DNA of 64,000 nucleotides, from positions 4,063,501 to 4,127,500 of the forward strand of contig NZ_CP062163.1 of assembly GCF_014844095.1 (NCBI RefSeq), in the 5' to 3' direction. Below are positions 43,279 through 52,307 of the stretch, piece after piece; within the stretch, counting starts at the first letter, position 1; every line of letters starts with the position of its first letter. The translations under genes and the position numbers were made by a program. The DNA comes from Brevibacillus sp. JNUCC-41 (GTDB lineage Bacteria; Bacillota; Bacilli; Bacillales; DSM-1321). The notes beneath the pieces were generated by a model that had not been told where the DNA came from, ran no database searches, and saw nothing but the letters and a program-made list of their open reading frames with translations.

Positions 43279-43451
43279 TCAGAAGAAGTTTACAAGAGGA
43301 GCCTCCGATGATCTAGTTCCTGCTTTTAAGAGAGCCCGTGCGGTTCCAAAGGATAATAAAGGCCTTGAGCATGAATTTGTCGAGTAAAAACGCTCTTTAA
43401 CGCCATTTGTGAAGAGTGATTACTAAAGCCTGAATGGCCTTTAAGAATCAC
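43279..43451 (+). pseudogene. Collapsed duplicate fragment of hutI
   Basis: About 100 bp (43279-43383) match hutI positions 40699-40805 (the [17 protein letters not shown] segment, here LVPAFKRARAVPKDNKG), and the following ~65 bp match the extreme 3' end of hutI (GTGAAGACTGATTCC near 41451). About 640 bp between them, and the whole 5' half, are missing. Several stops are present. Confidence 0.85.
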
Positions 43452-43658
43452 TTTAAAAAATAAGGTCTTGATCTTCCATCTCAGCAGATGAATTGGGCTT
43501 TTAGAAGTATTTATCCACATGTAATGGTGTTGAATAGTAGGATGGTGATTTATCATCCTACCCATTGGCAGCGTTCAATGCTTTACTGCTTTACAGTGAA
43601 ATTAAATGAAAGTGTTTCAGGAAATCGGGAAATTAATCTTCCATGTGGAGGGAATTTT

Positions 43659-43811
43659 ATGTGGGTAATTACTATCCATTCGAAAAATGGCATAAAAATG
43701 TTTGAGTTTACCACAGAAAAGGAAGCTAGGGAAAAATTTGAGATAATTGAAGGCTGTAAAATCCTTAGTGAAGTCATTTATTTCAATGATAAACAATTGA
43801 TCCAATCCTAA
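43659..43811 (+). CDS. Small protein, 50 aa
   Basis: ATG 43659 follows GTGGAGGGAATTTT, a strong ribosome site. The product (MWVITIHSKNGIKMFEFTTE, then KEAREKFEIIEGCKILSEVI) has a beta-beta-alpha-beta pattern typical of small Bacillus proteins that resemble YjzI/YvzF-like hypotheticals. I assign no function. A longer in-frame upstream extension has no ribosome site and overlaps a hairpin. Confidence 0.6.
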   Translation: MWVITIHSKNGIKMFEFTTEKEAREKFEIIEGCKILSEVIYFNDKQLIQS

Positions 43812-44089
43812 AACTATATTTTCAAAATGAAATAGTAATTAAAAGGTATAATGGGTTGATATAAATCATAAAAAGATTACAATTTCATAATATTCTTTGC
43901 TGAATTTTAGTACGAGTCTTAACCATAAAATGAAAACACCTGTAAGTGCTAGATGTTTGAAGGTCAGAAAATCTCATTATTTAGTGTGAACTGAAATCCA
44001 GTCATTTCATTTCAGGTTCAAAACCGGAGTATTGCAGTAAAATTTTTTTGATCCATAAATCTGATAAATCAAAAAATGGAGGGGATTCT

Positions 44090-45475
44090 TTGAACGAACA
44101 AAAATACACTATAGACGATGCCCCATTTAAAAAGTTTCATTTTCGAATTGCTGGACTTACCTTCGGATCAAGCTTCTGTGATGGCTATTCCCTTGGGATT
44201 ATCGCGATGGCCCTGACAGTATTCGGGCCTCAAATGAATATGAATGCGATGTGGACAGGGCTGATCGGCAGTTCTGCTTTAATCGGTCTGTTTGCTGGAT
44301 CTTTAATACTTGGAAGACTTTCCGATCGTGTAGGCAGACAGAAAATCTTTCTCGTAAACTTTTTACTTATTACGGTAGCTACCATTTTACAATTTTTTGT
44401 CAGCAGTCCAGAAGAGCTGCTTATTTTACGGTTGCTAATCGGTTTTGGACTTGGAGGAGATTACGCTGTCGGTACGACTTTACTCGCCGAGTTTTCACCA
44501 AAAAAGTACCGCTCCTCTCTCCTCGCGTCCATAAACGTAGTATGGACGATTGGATATGTAGCATCGAACTTTGTTGGTCATTACCTGGGACAGGGTGGTT
44601 CAGACTCATGGCGTTGGATGCTTGTCAGCGCTGCCATTCCAGCTATTGTGGTTTTAATCTTAAGAATAGGAACGCCTGAATCACCAAGATGGCTTGTCAG
44701 CATGGGGCGTGTCGAAGAAGCTCGCCGAATTGTAAAAAAACACCTTGGACCGAACGTTGAAATGGGAGAAATGACGACTGGCACTGAAAACCAAAAGACT
44801 TTAGGATTTCGTGGACTTTTCAGTAAAAAGCTTCGTAAGCGGATGGCTTTTGGCGGAATATTCAAATTAACTCTTGTTATTCCGTACTTTGCCATTTACA
44901 CTTTCCTGCCGTCCATACTAAGTACAATGGGTTTTGAACAAAACTTTTTTGCCGATACGATGCTGAATTTATTCTTGCTTGTTGGGGCAATTGTTGGTCT
45001 TTGGTTGCTTGCAAAATTTTCTCGTAGAGGATTCACAATCGGGGCATTTACAATCCTTACAGTTTCATTGTTTTCACTCAGCTTCTTACACAATAGTTCT
45101 CAATTCTTAATGCTGATAGCCTTTTTGATCTTTACTTTTTTCATGTCAGCAGCATCGAACCTTACACTAGTATACCCAGCAGAGCTTTTTCCAACTGAGA
45201 TTCGTGGATCGGGAATAGGCATGGTTACGGCAATTAGTCGAATTGGTTCTGCGATTGGAACATTCCTGCTGCCTGTTTCTTTAAGTTCATTTGGATTAGG
45301 TGCCTCAATGGCAGGAATGGCAGCCATTCTGCTGGTTGGCTTGATCGTATCGATCGCTTGGGCGCCTGAGACAAAATCGCTTTCACTTAATGATGCCAGT
45401 AATCCTTTACTTGAAGCGGGGCACCCTCCGATGGAAACAGATATTCCCTTTACTAAAAATGAAAAAATAACATAA
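44090..45475 (+). CDS. MFS transporter, sugar/aromatic-acid:H+ symporter type
   Basis: The start is TTG 44090 behind GGAGGGG (five-base spacer); an in-frame ATG at 44048 lacks a ribosome site. The 461-residue protein has twelve helices, the sugar-porter loop motif GRLSDRVGRQKIF, LRLLIGFGLGGDYAVGTTLL in helix 4, the PESPRWL-like TPESPRWLVSMGR before the central loop, and PAELFPTEIRGSG in loop 10-11. These mark the AAHS/SP-like branch. Position next to hutH suggests uptake of histidine, urocanate or another aromatic substrate; that is inference. Confidence 0.88.
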   Translation: MNEQKYTIDDAPFKKFHFRIAGLTFGSSFCDGYSLGIIAMALTVFGPQMNMNAMWTGLIGSSALIGLFAGSLILGRLSDRVGRQKIFLVNFLLITVATILQFFVSSPEELLILRLLIGFGLGGDYAVGTTLLAEFSPKKYRSSLLASINVVWTIGYVASNFVGHYLGQGGSDSWRWMLVSAAIPAIVVLILRIGTPESPRWLVSMGRVEEARRIVKKHLGPNVEMGEMTTGTENQKTLGFRGLFSKKLRKRMAFGGIFKLTLVIPYFAIYTFLPSILSTMGFEQNFFADTMLNLFLLVGAIVGLWLLAKFSRRGFTIGAFTILTVSLFSLSFLHNSSQFLMLIAFLIFTFFMSAASNLTLVYPAELFPTEIRGSGIGMVTAISRIGSAIGTFLLPVSLSSFGLGASMAGMAAILLVGLIVSIAWAPETKSLSLNDASNPLLEAGHPPMETDIPFTKNEKIT

Positions 45476-45557
45476 GATTAATTTTCAAGCAAATAAATGA
45501 GAAGGACCAAAACTTTTTCTCCTTCTTGATGAGTCATATGAGAGGAGATGTGTAAGG

Positions 45558-47117
45558 ATGACAACTACTAATTGTTCACATCCTATGGATATTAAAGAGG
45601 TGGCACTAGGGGATGGTGCGATTTCGATCAAAGAGGTAATTGCGGTTGCAAGATATGGTGCAAAAGTTACTTTCACTGAGCCATATTGTGAAAGAGTAAA
45701 TAAATCACGAAGCTTAATAGAAAAGTTTTTGGATGATAATAGAATGATTTACGGTGTAACGACTGGTTTTGGCAGTAATATGACAGAAGTGATTTCCCCA
45801 CAGGACGCAGAAACCCTTCAACGTAATATTGTTCGTTCACATGCTGTTTCAGTAGGGGAAACTCTTGAAAAAGAAGTCGTAAGAGCCATTCAATTGATGA
45901 TCCTTGTGAATTTAGGCCAGGGCTATTCAGGAGTCCGTTTACAAGTTTTAAATCTGATCGCTTCACTGTTGAATCACGATATACTTCCCTATGTTCCAGG
46001 TGAGGGGTCTGTGGGGTATCTGTCTCCTGAAGCACACATGTCTTTATTGGTGATCGGGGAGGGGCGGGCGTGGTACAATGATGAGCTTCTCCCGGGAAAG
46101 GATGCGTTAGCGCAAGCTGGATTGAAGCCAGTTACGCTTGGGTGTAAAGAAGGACTGGCTCTTATAAGCGGAACTCCTTCCGTCACTGCGATGGCCGTTC
46201 TGGCTTTATACAATAGCATGCAAGCAGCGAAAACCGCGGACATTACGGGAGCTATGTCCTTAGAAGTGCTAAAAGGTACAATAAAAGCATTTGATCCCCG
46301 TCCCCATGCATTGAAAAAACATGAGGAACAGGCAATGACAGCCAGAAATGTAACAAGGATTCTTGAAGGCAGCCAAATCATTGATACATACCAGGATCAT
46401 AGATTACAAGATGCACTAAGCTTACGTTGCATCCCACAAGTCCATGGAGCGATAAAAAGAGTATTGAAAGACGCTGCTGTTACGATTGAGAATGAAATGA
46501 ATTCCGTAAGTGACAATCCTCTGGTTTTTCCGGAAGAGGAAGATGGAATTGCACTAATGGCTGGAAATTTTGATGGTTCATTTGTTGGGATATACGCGGA
46601 TGCGATTTCCATAGCGCTAGCAAACTTAGCAAAAATAACAGAACGCAGAATAGATCGGCTTGTAAACCATCACCTTAGTGAATTACCTAATTTCTTAGTG
46701 GTTAATCCAGGATTGAATAGTGGCTACATGATTCCACAATATACAGCTGCTGGGCTACTGAATGAAATCAGGGTGTTATCGCATCCAGCCACTATCGATA
46801 ATGTCCCTACATGCGCAAATCAAGAAGACGTGATAAGTTTTGCTTATTTCGCTTCGAAGAAAGCCTATCGGATTTCGAAGAAACTTGAATATATTTTAGC
46901 CATTGAACTGATGACGGCAACGCAAGCAATGGATTTTCATCTGCCATTGAAACCGTCACCGGTCACGGAGGGGGTATATCATTTAGTTCGGAGCGAAGTC
47001 CCGATGGTTGAAGAAGACCGCTTTTTCCATCCTGACATTGAAGCGGTTTATCGGCAAATTCATGAAGGAGAAATAGTGAAGCTCGTTGAAATTAAAATCG
47101 GGGAAATAGAGTTCTAA
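45558..47117 (+). CDS. hutH: Histidine ammonia-lyase homologue lacking the MIO tripeptide
   Basis: A 519-residue member of the HAL/PAL ammonia-lyase family. Conserved parts: YGVTTGFGSN (catalytic Tyr loop, about 65), VSDNPLVF and FDGSFVG (active-site region), PQYTAAGLLNE and the late ATQAMDFHLPLKPSP. Canonical enzymes build their MIO electrophile from Ala-Ser-Gly in GSVGASGDLAPLAHM; here residues 150-161 read GSVGYLSPEAHM, so exactly the three cofactor residues are missing. The frame is otherwise intact with normal length. It may be inactive as an ammonia-lyase, or use another chemistry. The hut neighbourhood argues for an amino-acid substrate. ATG 45558 follows GAGGAGATG. Confidence 0.85.
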   Translation: MTTTNCSHPMDIKEVALGDGAISIKEVIAVARYGAKVTFTEPYCERVNKSRSLIEKFLDDNRMIYGVTTGFGSNMTEVISPQDAETLQRNIVRSHAVSVGETLEKEVVRAIQLMILVNLGQGYSGVRLQVLNLIASLLNHDILPYVPGEGSVGYLSPEAHMSLLVIGEGRAWYNDELLPGKDALAQAGLKPVTLGCKEGLALISGTPSVTAMAVLALYNSMQAAKTADITGAMSLEVLKGTIKAFDPRPHALKKHEEQAMTARNVTRILEGSQIIDTYQDHRLQDALSLRCIPQVHGAIKRVLKDAAVTIENEMNSVSDNPLVFPEEEDGIALMAGNFDGSFVGIYADAISIALANLAKITERRIDRLVNHHLSELPNFLVVNPGLNSGYMIPQYTAAGLLNEIRVLSHPATIDNVPTCANQEDVISFAYFASKKAYRISKKLEYILAIELMTATQAMDFHLPLKPSPVTEGVYHLVRSEVPMVEEDRFFHPDIEAVYRQIHEGEIVKLVEIKIGEIEF

Positions 47118-47127
47118 AAAACCATGT

Positions 47128-47174
47128 GGAAGCTGTTTTACTTTATTTTATAAGGTAAAGTGGCTTCCTTTTTT
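47128..47174 (+). terminator. Terminator after the ammonia-lyase gene
   Basis: GGAAGC and ACTTTA pair with TAAAGT and GCTTCC, followed by six T. Confidence 0.75.
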
Positions 47175-47214
47175 AAAAAAGAAGGTTCATATTTAAAAAG
47201 AGGAGGGATGCAAG

Positions 47215-48345
47215 ATGCACTATGATGTAATTGTAATTGGAGCTGGATCTATGGGAATGTCTTCAGGATATTACCTTTCAAAAAAAGGACAAAAAGTATT
47301 ATTATTGGATTCCTTTGCTCCTCCTCATAATAAGGGCAGCCATCACGGGGAAACAAGAATTATTAGACATGCTTATGGTGAAGGAAGGGAGTATGTATCG
47401 TTGGCACTTAAAGCCCAAAAGCTATGGGGTGAATTGGAAAGAAATTCGGGGGAACAATTATTTCTTCCAACGGGGGTCCTGAATGCTGGAAGCGAAAATT
47501 CCACTTTCATTAAACAAGTGAAAGCTGGGGCAATGGAATATGGTTTACCTATGGAATTCTTGGATTCACATGAAATTCATGATAGATGGCCTGGTATAAC
47601 ACTGCCAGAAGATTACATTGGTTGCTATGAATCGACTTCTGGCGTGTTGAAAAGTGAAGAGTGCATAAGTGCCTATCAACAACTTGCGAAATCTAATGGT
47701 GCCGACATCATTGTAAACAGTGAAGTAAGGAAGATAGTTGTGCATGGTGATGGGGTCACGGTTAAAACGGATGAACAGACATTCCACTCAGGATCTTTAG
47801 TGGTTGCAGTTGGGGCATGGGCGCCGAAAATACTGGCGATGTTAAATTTAGACCTGCCGCTAGAACCCATTAGAAAAACATTTGCTTGGTTTCATGCAAA
47901 TGAAAAATTATATAATCATAATGATTTTCCGGCTTTTTCTTTTGATACTTCAATTGGTACATACTATGGCTTTCCTAGTATAAATGGTTCTGGATTGAAG
48001 ATAGGGAGACATGATGGAGGAAACCGTATAAATCCTGATGGCTGTATTGAAGGGTTTGGTGAATTGGATGATGATGAGGGTGATTTGGTGAATTTTTTAA
48101 GGAAATATATGCCTGCTGATCAAAAAATGAAATTTGGGAAAACTTGCATCTACACCATGACCCCTGATGAGCATTTTATAGTGGATAAACATCCTTATTA
48201 TCCACACATTGCTATAGCAGCAGGGTTCTCTGGACACGGTTTTAAATTCAGCAGTGTCATGGGTGAAATTTTGAGTGACTTGATTATCTCCGGTACTAGC
48301 AAGGAAGATATTTCATTGTTTTCTATTAATCGATTCAATAATTGA
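47215..48345 (+). CDS. FAD-dependent sarcosine/N-methyl-amino-acid oxidase (MSOX/SolA family)
   Basis: A 376-residue flavoprotein. The N-terminal dinucleotide fold is VIGAGSMGMSSGYYLSKKG; SHHGETRIIRHAYGEG carries the conserved Arg/His near the flavin; Cys311 in FGKTCIYTMTPDEHF is in the position of the covalent FAD cysteine of monomeric sarcosine oxidase; and GFSGHGFKFSS closes the FAD site. The enzymes oxidise sarcosine, N-methyl-tryptophan, pipecolate or similar secondary amines to imines plus H2O2. A methylated or cyclic amino acid is likely, given the 5-oxoproline operon that follows. GAGGAGGGATG precedes ATG 47215. Confidence 0.92.
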   Translation: MHYDVIVIGAGSMGMSSGYYLSKKGQKVLLLDSFAPPHNKGSHHGETRIIRHAYGEGREYVSLALKAQKLWGELERNSGEQLFLPTGVLNAGSENSTFIKQVKAGAMEYGLPMEFLDSHEIHDRWPGITLPEDYIGCYESTSGVLKSEECISAYQQLAKSNGADIIVNSEVRKIVVHGDGVTVKTDEQTFHSGSLVVAVGAWAPKILAMLNLDLPLEPIRKTFAWFHANEKLYNHNDFPAFSFDTSIGTYYGFPSINGSGLKIGRHDGGNRINPDGCIEGFGELDDDEGDLVNFLRKYMPADQKMKFGKTCIYTMTPDEHFIVDKHPYYPHIAIAAGFSGHGFKFSSVMGEILSDLIISGTSKEDISLFSINRFNN

Positions 48346-48384
48346 ATGTCATAATATGCTTCACACCTTAATGCTCTAATCATT

Positions 48385-48422
48385 GCCGTTGCTTTCTTCC
48401 AAAGGAAACAACGGCTTTTTTT
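48385..48422 (+). terminator. Terminator after the sarcosine oxidase-like gene
   Basis: GCCGTTG and CAACGGC flank a 17-base loop and are followed by a T run. Confidence 0.85.
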
Positions 48423-48524
48423 ATTGCTTAATATTTATGAAGAGCTCTTCTTGTATCCAACTTTAATGTTAGGTTATCTAACAAAGTATTGTCGAAATAA
48501 TTAGAATATGATAGGATAAGAATA

Positions 48525-48560
48525 TTCCGAAATGCGAAACTCAAATTCCGAATTTCGGAA
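48525..48560. promoter_or_regulatory. Palindromic operator upstream of pxpA, probably for the IclR regulator
   Basis: TTCCGAATTTCGGAA at 48546-48560 is a perfect 15-bp palindrome, and a half-site copy TTCCGAAA sits one and a half helical turns or so upstream at 48525-48532. It is about 85 bp before pxpA. IclR-family operators often have TTCC/GGAA arms, and an IclR gene lies at 54180. Confidence 0.6.
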
Positions 48561-48645
48561 CTTATGGTATTGAGTGAATGAAAGAGTACCTACATATTCA
48601 TATGGATTATTTACTGAAATTTTCGTTATTAAAGGAGAAGGTCGT

Positions 48646-49404
48646 ATGAACACGGTTGATTTGAATTGTGATTTAGGAGAAAGTTTTGGCGCTTACCGTA
48701 TTGGTAATGATCAAGAGATTTTGGATTATGTAACATCTGTCAATGTAGCTTGTGGATTCCACGCTGGTGATCCGACCGTCATGAGAAAAACGGTTCAGCT
48801 TGCTTTAGGGAAAAATGTCAAAATCGGAGCCCACCCAGGTTTACAGGATTTAATAGGATTTGGAAGGCGCAATATGAATATTTCACCACAGGAAGCTTAT
48901 GATATTGTCGTCTATCAAATTGGTGCATTAAATGGCTTTCTGCAATCCGAAGGCGGAAGTATGCAGCATGTGAAACCGCATGGGGCATTGTACAATATGG
49001 CCGCAAAGAATAAAGAGTTATCCATGGCCATTGCCGAAGCGGTATATAAAGTGAATCCCGAGCTTATCTTATTTGGTTTGTCAGGCAGTGAATTAATACG
49101 TGCCGGACAGGCTATCGGATTGCAAACCGGGAGTGAAGTATTTGCCGATCGTACCTACCAACATGATGGTTCATTGACTTCCCGATTGGAAAAGGACGCA
49201 TTGATCGAAAACGATGATGATGCCATTGCGCAAGTCATTCGCATGGTGAAGGAGGGAAAGGTTCTGTCTCAACAAGGCTCGGATGTGGCTTTAAAAGCAG
49301 ATACCATTTGTATTCATGGGGACGGGGCACATGCTTTATCCTTTGCTCGTCATATTAAAGAATCTTTACAATTATCTGAAATAACAGTCAAGTCCTTTTC
49401 TTGA
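48646..49404 (+). CDS. pxpA: 5-oxoprolinase subunit A (LamB/YcsF family)
   Basis: The start at ATG 48646 behind AAAGGAG gives 252 residues, the usual YcsF length. Signatures: [18 protein letters not shown] at the N-terminus, [29 protein letters not shown] and [10 protein letters not shown]. PxpA works with PxpB and PxpC to cleave 5-oxoproline (pyroglutamate) to glutamate with ATP. It heads a six-gene cluster in the Bacillus order ycsF-ycsG-ycsI-kipI-kipA-kipR. Confidence 0.96.
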   Translation: MNTVDLNCDLGESFGAYRIGNDQEILDYVTSVNVACGFHAGDPTVMRKTVQLALGKNVKIGAHPGLQDLIGFGRRNMNISPQEAYDIVVYQIGALNGFLQSEGGSMQHVKPHGALYNMAAKNKELSMAIAEAVYKVNPELILFGLSGSELIRAGQAIGLQTGSEVFADRTYQHDGSLTSRLEKDALIENDDDAIAQVIRMVKEGKVLSQQGSDVALKADTICIHGDGAHALSFARHIKESLQLSEITVKSFS

Positions 49405-49434
49405 AAATTCAAAACCATCAGGAGGTAGTTTCCA

Positions 49435-50664
49435 TTGGAGCCAATTAAAAATACAACAGCACAGGAAAAGAATCCAAATAAGCCAAAAACAAACCGCACT
49501 TTATTGTTAGGTGCAGCATTCCTAATGGCGACGTCGGCAATAGGACCCGGTTTTTTAATGCAAACAACCGTTTATACCCAAAGTCTTGCGGCAAGTTTCG
49601 GATTCGTCATTCTTATTTCGGTCATTCTTGATATATTTGCCCAAACAAATGTATGGCGCATTATTGCTGTATCCGAAAAACGGGGGCAAGAAATTGCAAA
49701 CATGGTCCTACCAGGGTTGGGCTATGTACTGGCAGCCCTGATCGTTTTGGGCGGGCTGGCATTTAATATTGGAAATATCGCAGGAGCTGGATTAGGTCTG
49801 AATGCGATGACGGGAATATCCCCCACGACCGGGGCTGCAATAAGTGCAGTCATCGCGGTACTGATTTTTGTGGTGAAAGAAGCAGGAAAAGCGATGGACC
49901 GTTTTACGCAAATTGCCGGATTTTTCATGATTTGTTTGATGGTTTACGTTGCTTGGACAACCTCTCCTCCAGTCGGGGAAGCGGTAGTGAGGACTTTTGC
50001 ACCTGATAAAATCGATATTATAGCAATTGTAACGTTAGTAGGTGGTTCTGTAGGTGGCTATATTACCTTTGCAGGGGGACACCGTCTCTTGGATGCAGGG
50101 GTGAAGGGCGTTGACTCATTACCTCAGGTCACGAAGAGCTCGGTAATGGGGATACTCATAACGACGGTCATGCGTGTTGCCTTATTTCTAGCCGTATTGG
50201 GCGTTGTATCGAAAGGTTTACAAATTAATCCCGATAACCCTGCAGCATCCGTTTTTCAACTCGCAGCTGGTAATGTAGGATATAAAATCTTCGGTATCGT
50301 CATGTGGGCTGCCGCAATAACATCAGTAGTCGGAGCGGCATATACTTCCGTTTCATTTATCAGAACTTTCAGCGAAAAGATAAATAAGAAGGCGAACTGG
50401 ATAATCATTGGTTTTATTGTCGTTTCGACCATTTGCTTTCTATTCATTGGTCAACCGGTTAAAGTGCTGCTAGTAGTCGGGGCCATCAATGGACTCATTT
50501 TACCAATTGCTCTTGGAACATTGCTAATTGCTGCATATAAGAAAAACATCGTGGGTGATTATAAGCATCCTTTATGGCTAACGATTTCCGGTGTGTTCGT
50601 GGTAGTCATCATGGCGTTAATGGGCGTATATACTTTAATGAAACAACTGCCCGCACTTTTTTAA
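49435..50664 (+). CDS. ycsG: NRAMP-like divalent cation/substrate transporter (YcsG)
   Basis: A 409-residue membrane protein with about eleven helices, starting at TTG 49435 after GGAGGT. It has the NRAMP-fold helix-1 breaker in MATSAIGPGFLMQTTVYTQS and the helix-6 region TLVGGSVGGYITFAGGHRLL, without the Asp-Pro-Gly-Asn metal motif of true metal transporters. Conserved location inside 5-oxoprolinase operons suggests it imports 5-oxoproline or a relative, which is inference. Confidence 0.88.
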   Translation: MEPIKNTTAQEKNPNKPKTNRTLLLGAAFLMATSAIGPGFLMQTTVYTQSLAASFGFVILISVILDIFAQTNVWRIIAVSEKRGQEIANMVLPGLGYVLAALIVLGGLAFNIGNIAGAGLGLNAMTGISPTTGAAISAVIAVLIFVVKEAGKAMDRFTQIAGFFMICLMVYVAWTTSPPVGEAVVRTFAPDKIDIIAIVTLVGGSVGGYITFAGGHRLLDAGVKGVDSLPQVTKSSVMGILITTVMRVALFLAVLGVVSKGLQINPDNPAASVFQLAAGNVGYKIFGIVMWAAAITSVVGAAYTSVSFIRTFSEKINKKANWIIIGFIVVSTICFLFIGQPVKVLLVVGAINGLILPIALGTLLIAAYKKNIVGDYKHPLWLTISGVFVVVIMALMGVYTLMKQLPALF

Positions 50665-50736
50665 CGATTAATGAACGAATATCCATTAAATATAGGTTGA
50701 AGTGGTTTGCCAGTTCAAAATAGGAGATGAATACTA

Positions 50737-51528
50737 ATGATCGATCTTTCCCAAGCTACCCCGGCTGAGTTGCGTTCCATGATTCGAAACAATGAATTGA
50801 TTAAACCGACTGCCGGCATGGCAAACGGTTATGCACAAGCGAACTTAGCCATCTTAAAAAAAGAGCATGCTTTTGATTTTTTATTATTCTGTCAGCGCAA
50901 CCCTAAATCCTGTCCATTGCTGGACGTTACGGAAATTGGTTCACCCATTCCCGCATTTGCAGCAAAGTCTGGGGATATACGCACCGATATACCTAAATAT
51001 AGGGTATATAAATATGGAGAATTAGTGGAAGAAGTAACGGATATCTCAAACTACTGGGAAGACGATATGGTTGGATTTTTGATCGGGTGCAGCTTTACAT
51101 TCGAACACGCCCTTTTGAATAATGATATATCGATACGCCATATTGAAGAGGGATGCAATGTGCCTATGTATAAAACCAATATTCCATGCATTGAAGCAGG
51201 GATCTTTCATGGGAAAATGGTAGCTAGCATGCGGCCGATTCCACAAAAGGATGTGGTGAGGGCAGCTCAAGTGACATCGCGGTTTCCAGCAGTTCATGGG
51301 GCTCCAATCCATATTGGTGACCCTGAAGCGATCGGTGTTTCCAGCATTCAGCATCCCGATTTTGGAGATCCGGTCACGATTCGTGATGGGGAAGTCCCGG
51401 TTTTTTGGGCATGTGGTGTAACGCCGCAATCCATTGCTATGGAGACCAAACCGGAGATCATGATCACGCATGCACCTGGACATATGTTCATAACGGACAT
51501 TCGTGATGAAAAATTAGGAGTTTTATAA
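50737..51528 (+). CDS. ycsI: Putative hydro-lyase YcsI (DUF1445)
   Basis: A 263-residue protein of the DUF1445/D-glutamate-cyclase-like family. Family segments visible: GYAQANLAILKKEHAFDFLL, CQRNPKSCPLLDV, FLIGCSFTFEHAL, YKTNIPCIEAG and CGVTPQSIAMETKPEIMITH with APGHMF at the end. Human and bacterial relatives hydrolyse or cyclise D-glutamate/5-oxo-D-proline, which matches the operon's theme. It starts at ATG 50737 after AGGAGATG. Confidence 0.9.
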   Translation: MIDLSQATPAELRSMIRNNELIKPTAGMANGYAQANLAILKKEHAFDFLLFCQRNPKSCPLLDVTEIGSPIPAFAAKSGDIRTDIPKYRVYKYGELVEEVTDISNYWEDDMVGFLIGCSFTFEHALLNNDISIRHIEEGCNVPMYKTNIPCIEAGIFHGKMVASMRPIPQKDVVRAAQVTSRFPAVHGAPIHIGDPEAIGVSSIQHPDFGDPVTIRDGEVPVFWACGVTPQSIAMETKPEIMITHAPGHMFITDIRDEKLGVL

Positions 51529-51551
51529 CTGACAGAAAGAGATGAGTCCCT

Positions 51552-52307
51552 ATGCCGGAAAAGCTATTGAATATAACTGCATGTACACTTTCTCCATTGG
51601 GCGATTCCGCAATCGTGATTACATTCGGGATTGAAATGGAATACAGCATACACAAAAAAATAAAATTGTTAATGGATTTACTTGAAGAGGAACCTTTTGC
51701 AGGATTTATAGAATGTGTACCGGCTTTTACTAATTTGACGGTGTTTTATGACCCACTTGTTGTTTATAAGGATCAAAAACAAAGCAAGAATACGGAAATA
51801 TCTCCTTATGAAGTGGTCCGTTCCATCCTGGAAAGGAAATTAAAGTGTTTAAAAGAAACTAAGAAACTCTCACATCGAACAGTTTCCATTCCCGTGTGCT
51901 ATGGGAAGGAATATGGACCGGATTTGGAATATGTTGCCCGTTATAATGATTTGACTACTGATGAAGTCATTCACATTCATTCAACCGGGGAGTATTTGGC
52001 CTATATGATCGGGTTCGCACCTGGTTTCCCGTTTCTTGGCGGAATGTCGGAAGAAATCGCGACACCTAGGCGTTCCTCTCCCCGAATGACCATTCCGGCA
52101 GGGGCAGTAGGAATCGCCGGTATGCAAACGGGTGTATATCCTATATCAACACCTGGTGGATGGCAATTGATCGGACAGACGCCATCCAAACTATTTTTAC
52201 CAAATGTAAATCCTCCAAGTCTATTACGAGCAGGAGACATTGTGAAGTTCCATCCGATTTCGGATCAAGAATATAAAGAAATGATCCTTAAGGAGGGATT
52301 ACAGTGA
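51552..52307 (+). CDS. pxpB: 5-oxoprolinase subunit B (KipI family)
   Basis: A 251-residue carboxyltransferase-domain protein. GDSAIVITFG near the N-terminus and IGFAPGFPFLGG, PRRSSPRMTIPAGAVGIAG and STPGGWQLIG mark the KipI/PxpB family. It supplies half of the PxpBC component that activates 5-oxoproline with ATP. B. subtilis KipI also inhibits sporulation kinase KinA. Its stop overlaps the GTG start of pxpC by four bases. Confidence 0.95.
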   Translation: MPEKLLNITACTLSPLGDSAIVITFGIEMEYSIHKKIKLLMDLLEEEPFAGFIECVPAFTNLTVFYDPLVVYKDQKQSKNTEISPYEVVRSILERKLKCLKETKKLSHRTVSIPVCYGKEYGPDLEYVARYNDLTTDEVIHIHSTGEYLAYMIGFAPGFPFLGGMSEEIATPRRSSPRMTIPAGAVGIAGMQTGVYPISTPGGWQLIGQTPSKLFLPNVNPPSLLRAGDIVKFHPISDQEYKEMILKEGLQ

